Origin: Cyclina sinensis
Lineage: Eukaryota > Mollusca > Bivalvia > Venerida > Veneridae
DNA: 64,000 nucleotides
Direction: 5' to 3'
Assembly (NCBI GenBank): GCA_012932295.1
Contig: JAAONU010000008.1
Coordinates: forward strand, 34,152,949-34,216,948
Positions 36,701 to 47,454 of the stretch are shown here, one piece after another. Both the position numbers and the translations under genes were made by a program. The notes under the pieces were generated by a model. That model worked only from the letters and a program-made list of their open reading frames with translations. It searched no databases and was not told the origin of the DNA. Every line of letters starts with the position of its first letter. The stretch's first letter is position 1.

Positions 36701-39115
36701 ACACAATCGAACTAGAAATAATGTTGGTATAAACTAACAAGACTAAGCTAATTTCACAAGTCTTAGATTTATTTCTTCTCAAATAAGATCCACACAATAA
36801 AAATTTTGCAATTTTTATTTAAGTAACAGTTGGACTCAGACATACATAAATATTTGAGAACTCATTTTGGTCAAGATTTTAATGTGCAATATCTGTTTTA
36901 GCAGAAATAAAGTTCTTACTGCTACTAGATTTGAGTCATATTGAAATTTCAGTTTTATTAACTGGAATTGATTATTAGAATTTTTGGTAATGTTAATGAA
37001 ATTAGTATATTGAAACTGACATTTTTAAGTAAATAAAGGTTGTTCTTTTCCTTTTCCTGTAGTTTAAGAAAGTTTTCTTTTCTGCACATCATTCCAACAC
37101 AGCATCATTTAATGCCACACGTTAACCGTAGGTATTTGGAAACTGCAAAATTTGTGACTCCTTGCAATCAAAAATTGAAAATAAGTTTTTGAAAATATTT
37201 CATAAAACAACTTTATTTTAGTCCCCGAAGACAACAATATATTATGTTTCTTCTTAAAAAAGCAAGAGAATTAAAACGAATAATATGATAATTGGGATGA
37301 TTTTATGTGACCTTGGACAAGTCGCACTATGTAATTATATTTAGAATGATCATCTTGATTTAAATATATTATCTTACTTCCAAATGCTTAAGCTTGTATT
37401 TTTGCAGAGGTTTAGATGTCAGACTATCTTATATATCACATTGATGTTTTCGTTTGTAAAAGCAGTGCTCATTCGTACAGAACAGTTCTACGTGTATTTG
37501 CAATTCATTACTGTATGAATTTTACTCAGTTTAAGAGAAACACTAATTCAAATAACTGACTAGTTTAATATAATAATAATACTAAAGAGATGATAATGTA
37601 AAGCTGATTCCGGTAACTAAGGTCAATTCATGTAAAATGTGGATCCTACATTAAACATTATCTTCATGATGAACCTTGATTTTACCTGTCATGAAGAATA
37701 AATGTTCAAACTACAATGGATACCGGGTAATACTTTTTCCTTCAGAAAAAAACTGAATTTTTGGTTAAAATTGAAGATTTATTATGTCCCACTGACAAAA
37801 AATACCATTATCGCCAGTTTATGCAAATGTTCACACTAATGCATACACACACATTGCTAAAGTTTATTTTCATTTTTTATCAGATGTCAGCAGATATAAA
37901 AGTACCTACTTTCGTTTTCTGTAACTTCACCGCTATTGCTGAACACAGAGTTATTTTTTAGAAACACAACATTGTAATTATAGAACTTGATCAATTTAGA
38001 CTAGTTCCAAGAATGTTTTTACAACTAATCAAATAACTTCATCGTTTGTAATTGTACATCTGTATAAGGTTTTGATCACCATGTTTCCGAGTACATGTGG
38101 TCTATCAATCTATATAAGTTAATTTAAGTTCATGTAGATCTGCATTTATTGTATACATGACGCATTCAAGTTTGACTACATGACAAATTTTGGCAAAGTG
38201 CGCTCGGCGTTTCATAAAGATTTTGATAATTTTATCCTTAAACATCAGAAATATATCTTATCTTCCACAAAAAAATAATATGATGATAAAAATGAAAACT
38301 TCAAATTAGTTAAAGAGGCTGTACATGTACTCCAGATTTGATATAAAAATATCTTTTACATAAATTAAATATCTAGATGCCGTGAGATTATAACAACATG
38401 ATATTTTACTTCAATACTGATTATAAAAGTCAAAATAGAACAAAAAAATACGTTCGCTTCAGCTTGATTTGAACTCTGGACCCTCATTTTAACAAAATAT
38501 TACCAACGCTTATACTGTCACGAGTATCACTGCAAGGTAAATAACAATAATTAACTTTAAATATTATACAATATAGTTATACCGTCGTGTTATGGTATAG
38601 CACTATGAAAGGAAAAAAAATCAATTTATAATGTGATTATCTCACGTATTTTTTGCAAGTTAGTTAGTTTTTAAGCATTAGTCAAAAATATTACAAGAAA
38701 TCTATAATACGAGAAAACTTTCTTTTTTTTGTCATCTGATGGCCAGCCCCTTTAAGAAAAAGCAACTCACATATCTAGTCTATTTTTACCTGTGTTCTAC
38801 AGCCATACATGTGTTACATCCGACTTCATCATGATTCTCACAAAACATATCAACTTGTTTGTTCATGTGTTTTTCACAACGCTCAGTGGGGACTAACAGC
38901 AGTTTGCCTTCCTGGCCATATTCTTTGTCCAGAAGTTTGTGTGTTCTTAGTGCTGGAACTTTGCTGTGGATGTTCACACACGATGAACAGTAGTAGTCCT
39001 GACATTCTACACAATATGTCTCTGCGCTGACATTTTTATTTTCGTCTTTACACACAGAACACCATACACTGATTATTTCATCCGATGAACTATGGTAGCT
39101 GTCCTTTGATGCCAT
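27685..39115 (-). CDS. B-box / coiled-coil / MLLE protein (four-exon model, possible TRIM-PABP fusion)
   Basis: Four minus-strand exons fit together: two B-boxes (39115-38790, ends phase 2), a coiled coil (32121-31439, starts phase 2, ends phase 0), and two MLLE exons (30487-30263 and 27771-27685, phase 0 throughout, stop TAG). The B-boxes are zinc-binding modules of TRIM-family proteins and the coiled coil mediates oligomerisation. MLLE domains, known from poly(A)-binding protein and UBR5, bind PAM2 peptides of mRNA regulators. No RING, RRM or NHL sequence is seen on this strand in the neighbourhood. A one-base frame break lies in exon 2. The exons and phases are seen; their joining in one mRNA is inferred. 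Alternatively a truncated TRIM-like gene sits beside a displaced 3' piece of a PABP gene. Confidence 0.6.
28153..29672 (-). mobile_element. Mariner element with imperfect terminal inverted repeats
   Basis: Left end TATAGGTGTGCGGAGCACG; right end, read inward, TATAGGGGTACCGGAGCACG. The inverted repeats are about 26 bp and TA is present at both ends, as expected for the mariner target. The element is ~1.5 kb and sits in the last intron of the TRIM/MLLE gene. Confidence 0.8.
28230..29455 (-). pseudogene. Decayed mariner transposase
   Basis: N-terminal helix-turn-helix part (29455-29150) has [19 protein letters not shown] and [13 protein letters not shown]. The catalytic parts follow: [30 protein letters not shown], and [16 protein letters not shown] with [10 protein letters not shown]. 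The three aspartates of the mariner DD34D triad are all present, with the expected spacing between the second and third. Frame breaks near 29150, 29060 and 28480 and a stop near 28757 make it inactive. A GT-AG bounded 137-nt stretch (28615-28751) interrupts the frame between the first and second catalytic blocks. Confidence 0.88.
30263..30487 (-). CDS. Exon 3: MLLE (PABC) domain
   Basis: 225 nt, 75 codons, phase 0 at both ends. It reads [40 protein letters not shown] and [20 protein letters not shown], ending [10 protein letters not shown]. It matches the C-terminus of animal cytoplasmic poly(A)-binding protein almost residue for residue, including the KITGMLLE peptide-binding core. The acceptor can be placed at 30487 or 30484 (ATATAG then CAG), both in frame. 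The donor is GTAAGT. Confidence 0.9.
30655..31276. repeat. Pearl-like element in the intron between coiled-coil and MLLE exons
   Basis: Units of ~150 bp with GAGTTATGGTTCTTGTGCAC and ATTATGAGAAATTTCAAA. The right end is a GACGGACGGACG tract followed by CTATATGCTCGCCCTTCGG and GGAGCATAA. It is the inverted counterpart of the element at 7438. Confidence 0.7.
31439..32121 (-). CDS. Exon 2: end of B-box 2 and coiled coil, with a frame break
   Basis: 683 nt. The acceptor follows AAATTTTAG; the first codons complete [18 protein letters not shown], the standard B-box 2 tail. That frame later meets a stop, while the long open frame from 32068 ([19 protein letters not shown], then [20 protein letters not shown]) is shifted by one base. 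An A-run at 32072-32077 is the simplest place for the break. The coiled coil is followed by [20 protein letters not shown] and [12 protein letters not shown], typical of bivalve TRIM56-like proteins. The donor GTATGC follows KGPQ in phase 0. Confidence 0.75.
32745..33410. repeat. Pearl-like tandem-repeat element
   Basis: About four units with GTGTGACCTTGACCT, TTCTTGCGTGC and CCAAGTCATTTCAAAATCCA. It ends AGACTGATGGATGGACAATT, then CTATATGCCACCCTTTGGG and GGCATAAC. Confidence 0.65.
33460..34350. repeat. Pearl-like tandem-repeat element
   Basis: Five to six units of ~140 bp with TTGGACAAATCAAGGCC (variants), AATACTTGTAACCACACTTG and TCCTGTGAAGTTT. It ends ATACAGACAGACAGAAAG then CCACCCCACTATGTGGGG. 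Confidence 0.6.
34425..36430. repeat. Long pearl-like tandem-repeat element
   Basis: About 14 units of ~140 bp with the pattern ACTCAAGTTATTAAG, ATTTTCAAATTCAAGGTGAC, CCTTGACCTTTGACCTACTG and CTCAATAAGGGCAACC. It opens near AAAGATGTCAAAATGACA and ends CCGACCAACCTACCAACC, then GAAGCGGGGCATAAC. Confidence 0.7.
36518..36735 (+). mobile_element. tRNA-derived SINE with 12-bp target duplication
   Basis: tRNA-Ser-like head: A-box GTGGCTGAGTGGTTAACG, anticodon-arm GGACTAGAAGTC, B-box GGGTTCAAACCC. The body contains TTTCCTTGAGCAAGAAAC and TTCCCACACAATCGAAC. The 12-bp AACAAGACTAAG flanks it at 36506-36517 and 36736-36747. The target duplication shows LINE-driven retroposition. The body resembles conserved SINE central domains found across animals, but I cannot name the family. 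Confidence 0.88.
38314..38751. mobile_element. TTAA-flanked MITE with tRNA-like interior (copy A)
   Basis: TTAA at 38310-38313 and 38752-38755. The inverted ends are AGAGGCTGTACATG and, from the right, AGGGGCTGGCCATC. On the minus strand the interior has AGAGTTCAAATCAAGC, like a tRNA B box. It is the reverse complement of the copy at 52341. Confidence 0.82.
38790..39115 (-). CDS. Exon 1: tandem B-box zinc fingers, TRIM-like
   Basis: 326 nt starting at ATG 39115 ([13 protein letters not shown]). B-box 1 runs from CSVCKDENK through [12 protein letters not shown] to [11 protein letters not shown]-box 2 runs from [16 protein letters not shown] through CNTCMAVEH, with the last Cys (HCRDV) supplied by the next exon. 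All zinc ligands are present. There is no RING finger. The donor GTAAAA leaves phase 2. A TTAA-flanked MITE ends only 38 bp from this exon. Confidence 0.88.
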
Positions 39116-39439
39116 TTTGGTTATTATAAAATTGATATTCTGTTAAAATAAAGAGTTAGACGTTTAGACCCCTTCACAACTTGACCCCTTTTTATCTTAA
39201 ATTAAAGATGATACTTAGAGTTTATGCAAACTGGCAAACGCCAGTTCACTTTTAATAATCATGCTTAAATTAAAGCATTGACAAGCACTTTGGGCAAGTC
39301 TAGCTAATTATGCAACACTATACAATTATGAAACAAGTTAACATTAATTATCTGATACTATCTATAGTATCTTTAACACATCTCTTGAAGTTTATTTTTC
39401 CCCCGAAAGTGTGATTCTTTTTGTTCTTGATCATTTTCC

Positions 39440-40030
39440 ATCAAATATTACTTATTGCTATAATGGACCTGTCAAAGGCTTTCGACTGTCTTCAATATAA
39501 AATTTTACTACGTAAACTAAAATCCTATGGCCTGACAGACAACTAATCAAAGTTGCTAACTTCATATTTACTAATAGGAAACAACAAATTAAGATTAGAA
39601 ATGTTACTAGTGGCTGGTTGGAAATAGTAAAGGGAGTGCCGCAGGGCCCATTCTTGGGCTATTACTTTTTAATGTATTTCTAAATGATATTTTCTAATTT
39701 ATACAATAAGGATCACTTTACAACAATACAGATGACAACTCTCTGCCTTATTCTTCATTAAACTTTGATGACATTATTAAAGTTCTTCAAAATGAAAGTA
39801 ATATCCTGATCAGCTGGTTCTCAAACAATTGTATGCAAGCCCAGAAGAGTTTCAAGCTATAGCTATAGGTAACAAAAACATGATAAAAAACCTGAATTTA
39901 GTATCAAAACTGCAAACAGTGACTGTGAAGATGTTGTTAAGCTGTTGGAAGTAATCTTAGATTTTGCCCTATCATTTGAAAATCATATCAGTAATCTTGG
40001 TAGTAAAGCTGCACAACAGTTTAATATTCA
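39440..40030 (+). pseudogene. Non-LTR retrotransposon reverse transcriptase fragment (5' piece)
   Basis: Fragments in shifting frames give MDLSKAFDCLQYKILLRKLK, YGLTDN, IVKGVPQGP and, later, VVKLLEVILDFALSFENHIS, all typical of Jockey/CR1-like reverse transcriptase and thumb. The segment is interrupted at 40031 by the repeat complex and its C-terminal end resumes at 46532. Confidence 0.82.
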
Positions 40031-41868
40031 AACAAGAGGGCCATGATGGCCCTAGACCGCTCACCTGAGTATTTTGGCTGTAGGTTTGCTGTTAAGCAGT
40101 ATTTCATGTTTTAATTAAAAAAAATATGTAAGTAATGTAAATATAAATATGTAAACATGTAAAATATCAGTCAATAAATACAGGCTCTAAGACAAAAAGT
40201 AGAAATATCTATCTTAAGCTATGGTGACCTTGACCTTAACCCAGTGACCTCAAACCCTACCACGGAATATAGGATCCATGCAGGGAAAATTTTGCTGTAG
40301 CTTTAAAACAAAAAGTAGGTCAAAAATATAGGTCATGATATGACATTTTTTAAATCGGAACAAAAAACTGTACACATGGTCCAAATTTCACGGCCATAGC
40401 TCCAAAAACAAAAAGTAGGTCAGTAGGTCAAAAATATAGGTCATGCGATGACATTTTTGAAATCGAAACGAAAAACTGTGCACATGGTCCAAATTTCATT
40501 GCTTTAGCTAAAAAACAAAAAAGGAGGTCAGTAGGTCAAAAATGTAGGTCATGCGATGACCTTTTTGAAATCGGAACAAAAAACTGTACACATGGTCCAA
40601 ATTTCATTGCCATAGCTCCAAAAACAAAAAGTAGGTTTGTAGGTCAAATATATAGGTCATGCGATGACATTTTTGAAATCAAAACGAAAAACTGTGCACA
40701 TGGTTTAAATTTCATTACTGTAGCTAAATAACAAAAAGTAGGTCGGTAGGTCAAAAATATAGGCCATGATATGACGTTTTTGAAATTGGAACAAAAAACT
40801 GTATACATGATCCAAATTTCATTGCCATAGCTCCAAAAAAAAAGTAGGTCAGTAGGTCAAAAGTAAAGGTCATGCGATGACATTTTTAAAATCAAAACTA
40901 AAAACTGTGCACACAGTCCAAATTTTATTGCTAAAAAACAAAAAAGGAGGTCAGTAGGTCATGCGATGACCTTTATGAAATCGGAACAAAAAACTGTACA
41001 CGTGGTCCAAATTTCATTGCCATAGCTCCAAAAAAAAATAAGGTTTGTAGGTCAAATATATAGGTCATGCGATGACATTTTTGAAATCAAAACGAAAAAC
41101 TGTGCACATGGTTTAAATTTCATTGCTGTAGCTAAAAAACAAAAAGTAGGTCGGTAGGTCAAAAATATAGGTCATAATATGACGTTTTTGAAATTGGAAC
41201 AAAAAACTGTATACATGATCCAAATTTCATTGCCATAGCTCAAAAAAAAAGTAGGTCAGTAGGTCAAAAGTAAAGGTCATGCGATGACATTTTTAAAATC
41301 AAAACTAAAAACTGTGCACACAGTCCAAATTTTATTGCTAAAAAACAAAAAAGGAGGTCAGTAGGTCATGCGATGACCTTTATGAAATCGGAACAAAAAA
41401 CTGTACACGTGGTCCAAATTTCATTGCCATAGCTCCAAAAACAAAAAGTAGGTCTGTAGGTCAAATATATAGGTCATGCGATGACATTTTTGAAATCAAA
41501 ACGAAAAACTGTGCACATCGTTTAAATTTCATTGCTGTAGCTAAAAACAAAAAGTAGGTCGGTAGGTCAAAAATATAGATGATGATATGACGTTTTTGAA
41601 ATTGGAACAAAAAACTGTATACATGATCCAAATTTCATTGGCATAGCTCAAAAAAAAGTAGGTCAGTAGGTCAAAAGTAAAGGTCATGCGATGACATTTT
41701 TAAAATCAAAACTAAAAACTGTGCACACAGTCCAAATTTTATTGCTGTAGCTAAAAAAAACAATGTAGGTCAGTAGGTCAAAAATATAGGTCAAGAAATA
41801 ATGTTTTTGAAATCATTTTGAAAAAAAATACAAATGGTCCAAATTTTGTTGCCATAGCGAAAAACTTA
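40031..41868. repeat. Tandem-repeat element with ~408-bp higher-order period
   Basis: Opens AACAAGAGGGCCATGATGGC then GCTCACCTGAG. Units of ~102 bp carry AAAAACTGTNCACATGGTCC, AAATTTCATTGC and GTAGGTCAAAAATATAGGTC. A distinctive unit with GTCAAAAGTAAAGGTCATGC recurs near 40859, 41266 and 41671, so four units form a higher-order repeat. Confidence 0.75.
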
Positions 41869-44105
41869 AACGAGAGGGCCATGATGGCCCTGGATCGCTC
41901 ACCTTAGTGCTTTGGCTGTAGGTTTGCTGTTAAGCAGTATTTTATTTTTTAATTGAAAATATATAAGTTCCTACAAACCAAATATGTAAAATATAAATAA
42001 AGTCTCTATGACAGAAAGTAGAAATATCTATTATAAGCTATGGTAACATTGACCTTGACCCAGTGACCTCAAACCCTACCCATGGGTAGAGGTCCATGCA
42101 AGGAACCTATATATTAAATATCAAAGATATTGGTCTATAAATGAAGGCTTTATGAGGTACAGTAAATAAATCTATTTTAGCCTCCGTGACCTTTAACCTA
42201 ATCTAATAATTTGAACAACCAAACAACCTTTTTGACAAACTGCCAGGACTGAAACAGTAGCCTCTAGAGCCTTAACAAGATATTTCTATTTTTGGGCTCT
42301 GTGACCTAGTTTTTGACCCCAGATGACCCATATTCGAACTTGACCTAGAAACCATCGAAATAATCTTTCTGACATATCTCCAGAATATTTGGGCTGAAAA
42401 TGTTACCTCTACAGTGTAAACAATGTTTTTCCATATACAGGCTGTGTGACCTAGTTTTTAACCCCACATAATTCATATTCCGACTTGAGCTAGAAATCAT
42501 CTTAACAAGCTTTCTGACATATTACAAGAATATTTGGGATAAAAGTGTTACCTCTAAAGTGCTAACAAGGTTTTACCTTATTTGGGCTGTGTGACCTAGT
42601 TTTTGACCCCACATGACCCATATTCAAACTTGAGCTAGAAATTATCAAAACAACCTTTCCGGCATATTTCCAGGATATTTTGGCTGAAAATGTTACCTCT
42701 AGAGTGATAAAAAGGTTTTTTCCATATTTGGTCTCAGTGACCTAGTTTTTGACCCCAGATGATCCATATTCGAACCTGGGCTAGAAATCACCCAAATAAC
42801 CTTTCTGATATATTACAAGGACATTTGGACTGAAAATGTGACCTCTATAGTGTTAACAAGGTTTTTCCATATACAGGCTCTGTGACCTAGTTTTTGACCC
42901 CAGATGACCCATATTCGAACTTGAGCTAGAAATCATGGAAACTACCTATCTGACATATTTCCAGGATATTTGGGCTGAAAATGTTACCTCTAGAGTGTTA
43001 ACAAGGTTTTTCCATATACAGGCTGTGTGACCTAGTTTTTGACCTCACATGACCCATATTCAACTTGAGCTAGAAATCAACCTAGCAAGCCTTCTGACAG
43101 TTTTTCAGGAAATTTGGGCTAAAAATGTTACGTCTAGAGTGTTAACAAGGTTTTACCATATTTGGGCTGTGTGACCTAGTTTTTGACCCCACGTGACCCA
43201 TATTCAAACTTGAGCTAGAAATCATCAAAACAATTTTCCTGACATATTTCCAGGATATTTGGGCTGAAAATGTTACCTCTAGAGTGACAAAAAGGTTTTT
43301 CCATATTTGGTCTGTGTGACCTAGTTTTTGACCCCACATGACCCATATTCGAACCTGAGCTAGAAATCATCCAAATAACCTTTCTGACATATTACAATTA
43401 TATTTTGGCTGAAAATGTTACCTCTAAAGTGTTAACAAGGTTTTTCCATATTTGGGCTCTGTGACCTAGTTTTCAACCCCAGATGATCCATATTCGAACT
43501 TCGGCTAGAAATCACCCAAATAACCTTTCTAACATATTACAAGGAAATTTGGACTGAAAAATGTAACCTCTAAAGTGTAAGCAAGGTTTTTCCATATTTG
43601 GGCTCTGTGACCTAGTTTTTTACCCCAGATGACCCATATTCGAACTTGAGCTAGAAATCATGCAAAACAACCTTTCTGACAAATTTCCAGGATATTCGGG
43701 CTGAAAATCTTACCTCAAGGGTGTTAACAAAGTGTTTCCATATTTGGGCTGTGTGACCTAGTTTTTTACCCCAGATGACCCATATTCAACTTGGGCTAGA
43801 AATCAACCAAACAACCTTTCTGACAAATTGCCAGGACATTTGGACAGAAACAGTAGCCTCTAGAGCCTTAACAAGATTTTTCTATTTTTAGGTCATGTGA
43901 CCTAGTTTTTGACCCCAGATGACCCATATTCGAATTCGTCCGAGTAATTGCTGGGACAAACATCCTGACCAAGTTTCGTGACAATTGGAACAAAAATGTG
44001 ACCAGTAGAGTGTTAACGAACTAAGTGTGAATTGACGACGGACGACAGACGACGGACATTCATCGATCCTAATAGCTCACCCTGAGCCAGCTCAGGTGAG
44101 CTAAA
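41869..44105. repeat. Tandem-repeat element, ~145-bp unit, 12 copies
   Basis: Second head AACGAGAGGGCCATGATGGC at about 41869. Units are anchored on GTGACCTAGTTTTTGACCCC and GAGCTAGAAATCATC, with period about 145 bp from 42300 to 43900. It ends GACGACGGACGACAGACGAC, then AGCTCAGGTGAGCTAAAAA, whose CTCAGGTGAGC mirrors the head's GCTCACCTGAG. Confidence 0.8.
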
Positions 44106-46531
44106 AATGAGATAAATTAGGGCCTGGGGGAGTGACCCCCACGGGAGGGGATATGACCCCACTGTGGTCACGGTGCATACTACCAAATATCTAAGCTCCA
44201 GGCCTTGCAGTTTGTGACAAGAAGATTTTAAAAGTTTTTTGCTATATAACTCTATGTAAAATATGTGACCTCTTGGGCGGGGCCAGTTTTGACGCAGGGC
44301 CCATGACTTGAACACTCTTGGTAGAGGTCTACTAGACAATGCTCAACACCAAATATCTAAGCTCCACGCCTTGTAGTTTCTAACAAGAAGATTTTTAAAG
44401 TTTTCCCTACATGTATATAACTCTATGTAAATCAAATAAGCCCTTGGCGGGGTCAGTTCTGACCCCAGGGTCATAATTTGAACAATCTTTGTAGAGGTCC
44501 ACTAAATGATGCCTCATACCAAATATCTAAGCTCCAGGCCTTGCGTTTTCAGACAAGAAGATTTTTAAAAGTTTTCCCTATATAACTCTATGTAAATCAA
44601 GTGACCCCCATGGCGGGGCCAGTTCTGACCCCAGGGTCATAATTTGAACAATCTTTGAAGAGGTCCACTAGATAATGCCTCATACCAAATATCTAAGCTC
44701 CATGCGTTGTGGTTTCAGACAAGAAGATTTTTAAAGTTTTCCCTATATAACTCTATGTAAATCAGGTGCCCCCCAGGGCGGGGCCAGTTCTGACCCCAGG
44801 GGCACAATTTGAACAATCTCTGTAAAGGTCAACTAGATGATGCCTCGTACCAAATATCTAAGCTCCAGGCCTTGCAGTTTCTGACAAGAAGATTTCTAAA
44901 GAATTTACTATATAACACTATGTAAAACATGTGACCCCTTGGGCGGAGCCAATTCGACCCAGGGGCCATGATTTGAACAATGTTGGTAGAGGTCTACTAG
45001 ACAATGCTACATACCAAATATCTAAGCTCCAGGCCTTGCGGTTTCTGACAAGAAGATTTTTAAAGTTTTCCCTATATAACTCTATGTAAATCAAGTCACC
45101 CCCAGGGAGGGCCAGTTCTGACCCCAGGGTCATAATTTGAACAGTCTTTGAAGAGGTCCACTAGATAATTCCTCAGACCAAATATCTAAGCTCCAGGCCT
45201 TGTGGTTTCAGACAAGAAGATTTTTAACGTTTTCCCTATATAATTCTATGTAGATCAAGTGACTCCCAGGGCAGGGCCCGTTCTGATCCCAGGGTCATTA
45301 TTTGAACAATCTTGGTAGAGGTCTACTAGACAATGCTACACACCAAATATCTAAGCTCCATGCCTTGCGGTTTCAGACAGTCCCAAGAAGATTTTTAAAG
45401 TTTTCCCTATATAACTCTATGTAAATCAAGTAACCCCCAGGGCGGGGCCAGTTCTGACCCCTGGGTCATAATTTGAACAATCTTTGTAGAGGTCCACTAA
45501 ATGATGCCTCATACCAAATATCTAAGCTCCAGGCCTTGTGGTTTCAGACAAGAAGATTTTTAAAAGTTTTCCCTATATAACTCTATGTAAATCAAGTCAC
45601 CCCCAGGGAGGGCCAGTTCTGACCCCAGGGTCATAATTTGAACAGTGTTTGAAGAGGTCCACTAGATAATTCCTCAGACCAAATATCTAAGCTCCAGGCC
45701 TTGTGGTTTCAGACAAGAAGATTTTTAACGTTTTCCCTATATAACTCTATGTAAATCAAGTGCCCCCCAGGGCGGGGCCCGTTCTGATCCCAGGGTCATT
45801 ATTTGAACAATCTTGGTAGAGGTCTACTAGACAATGCTACACACCAAATATCTAAGCTCCATGCCTTGAGGTTTCAGACAGTCACAAGAAGATTTTTAAA
45901 GTTTTCCCTATATATAACTCTATGTAAATCAAGTGACCCCCAGGGCGGGGCCAGTTCTGACCCCAGGGTCATAATTTGAACAATCTTTGTAGAGGTCCAC
46001 TAGATAATGCCTCATACCAAATATCTAAGCTCCAGGCCTTGTGGTTTCAGACAAGAAGATTATTAAAGTTTTCCCTATATAACTATGTAAATCAAGTGAC
46101 CCCCCGGGCGGGGCCAGTTCTGACCCCAGGGTCATAATTTGAACAATCTTTGTAGAGGTCCACTAAATGATGCCTCATACCAAATATCTAAGCTCCAGGC
46201 CTTGTGGTTTCTGACAAGAAGATTTTTAAAAGTTTTCCCTATATAACTCTATGTAAATCAAGTGCCCCCCAGGGCGGGGCCAGTTCTGACCCCAGGGTCA
46301 TTATTTGAACAATCTTGGTAGAGGTCCACTATAGATGCTCAATACCAAATATCTAAGCTCCATGCCTTGCGGTTTCTGACAAGCAGAGTTTTAAAGTTTT
46401 CCTATATAAGTCTATGTAAAATCAATTGACCCCCCGGGCGGGCCAAATTTGACCCCAGGGGCATAATTTGAACAAATTTGATAGAGATCCACTAGACAAT
46501 GCTACATACCAAATCTTAAGGCTCAGGGCTA
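44106..46531. repeat. Tandem-repeat array, ~166-bp unit, 14 copies
   Basis: Units are anchored on ATATCTAAGCTCCAGGCCTT at about 44190, 44355, 44525, 44690, 44856, 45019, 45185 and onward to 46350. They share CAGACAAGAAGATTTTTAAA, GGCGGGGCCAGTTCTGACCC and TCATAATTTGAACAATC. The same unit forms the elements at 60083 and parts of 61346 and 15850. Confidence 0.85.
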
Positions 46532-46760
46532 CTTGTTAAAGCAAACCTTCCTTGCTTATTTATTAGAAGAACTAGACTCATGACTATAGAAGGAATTCAA
46601 ATACTAATTAGTATTGCCCCACCTGTTCTGTTTAAGGTACACCAACCTATTAGAAGTACCACATGTTGCAACAACTAAGTATGGTAAGAATAGTTTTAGG
46701 TATGCCACTCTAGCTCTGTGCCTGTGGACCTCACTTTCAATAACAATTCAGAAATACTCC
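46532..46760 (+). pseudogene. Non-LTR retrotransposon C-terminal fragment (3' piece)
   Basis: Reads LVKANLPCLFIRRTRLMTIE and, after a frame change, ATTKYGKNSFRYATLALC, the characteristic C-terminus of Jockey/CR1-like ORF2. It continues the retrotransposon cut at 40030; roughly a hundred residues between the two pieces are missing. Confidence 0.75.
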
Positions 46761-47454
46761 CAGTTTTAATCATTTCAAAGGCCAGAATGCTAAGTGGAAT
46801 GGCCACACATGTAAATGTTCTCTTTGTAAATATAGTTGGTCTTACACAGAGCTACAGGTGTTGCTTTCAGATCTGCGTCCTATTCTGTCCCAGCTTATTA
46901 CTATTGCTTTGTTGTTATTTATTTTCAATGCCATTATTTGCACTTACTTTTGTGCTTCTCTATTATTTTGTATGCTTAAAGTAAATGGGTAGCTTCTGTT
47001 TTGTATTAGTACAAATAATTGTACTCCAAAAGTTGAATATCCAACTTGTTCATGTATACACAAAGTTTTGGAATGGTCGATATCCGCCTTCAGAAGGCAG
47101 CATCATGCCTGAAGTCACAATGTTGAGACTAGTTTTGCATCTGTTACTGTGCTATGTTTTATCAGGGTCTTTCAAATGGGACTATTTGAAAGACCCTGGT
47201 TTTATGTAAAGCATGTAAGCAGAGTACAATTATTTGGTCTAGTAAGCAGTACGGCCCATTATATTATGAATGTCACCAGGTCACACTGCTTTCATTTTTA
47301 TCATGACTGTAATGTGCCAACCAGCTAGAAACCAAAAAGCCCCCCAGATGCTGCGCCAGGGAGAATACTGTTCATTATACCTGTTTCCAGTTACCTACGC
47401 TGTACAATGGGAAGAAAAGATCAGAACTTTCTTATCATCGTTTATCCCGGAAGT

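Larger units (their letters stand above)
32122..38789 (-). other. Intron 1 of the TRIM-like gene, mostly repeats
   Basis: 6.7 kb without coding evidence. It contains three ~140-bp-unit elements, a SINE and a TTAA MITE, listed separately. Between 36.75 and 38.3 kb I see only AT-rich unique-looking sequence. Confidence 0.65.

Noticed and set aside
43142..45133. Several minus-strand open frames of 65-108 codons
   Set aside because: They lie entirely inside the 145-bp and 166-bp arrays and repeat with the array period.
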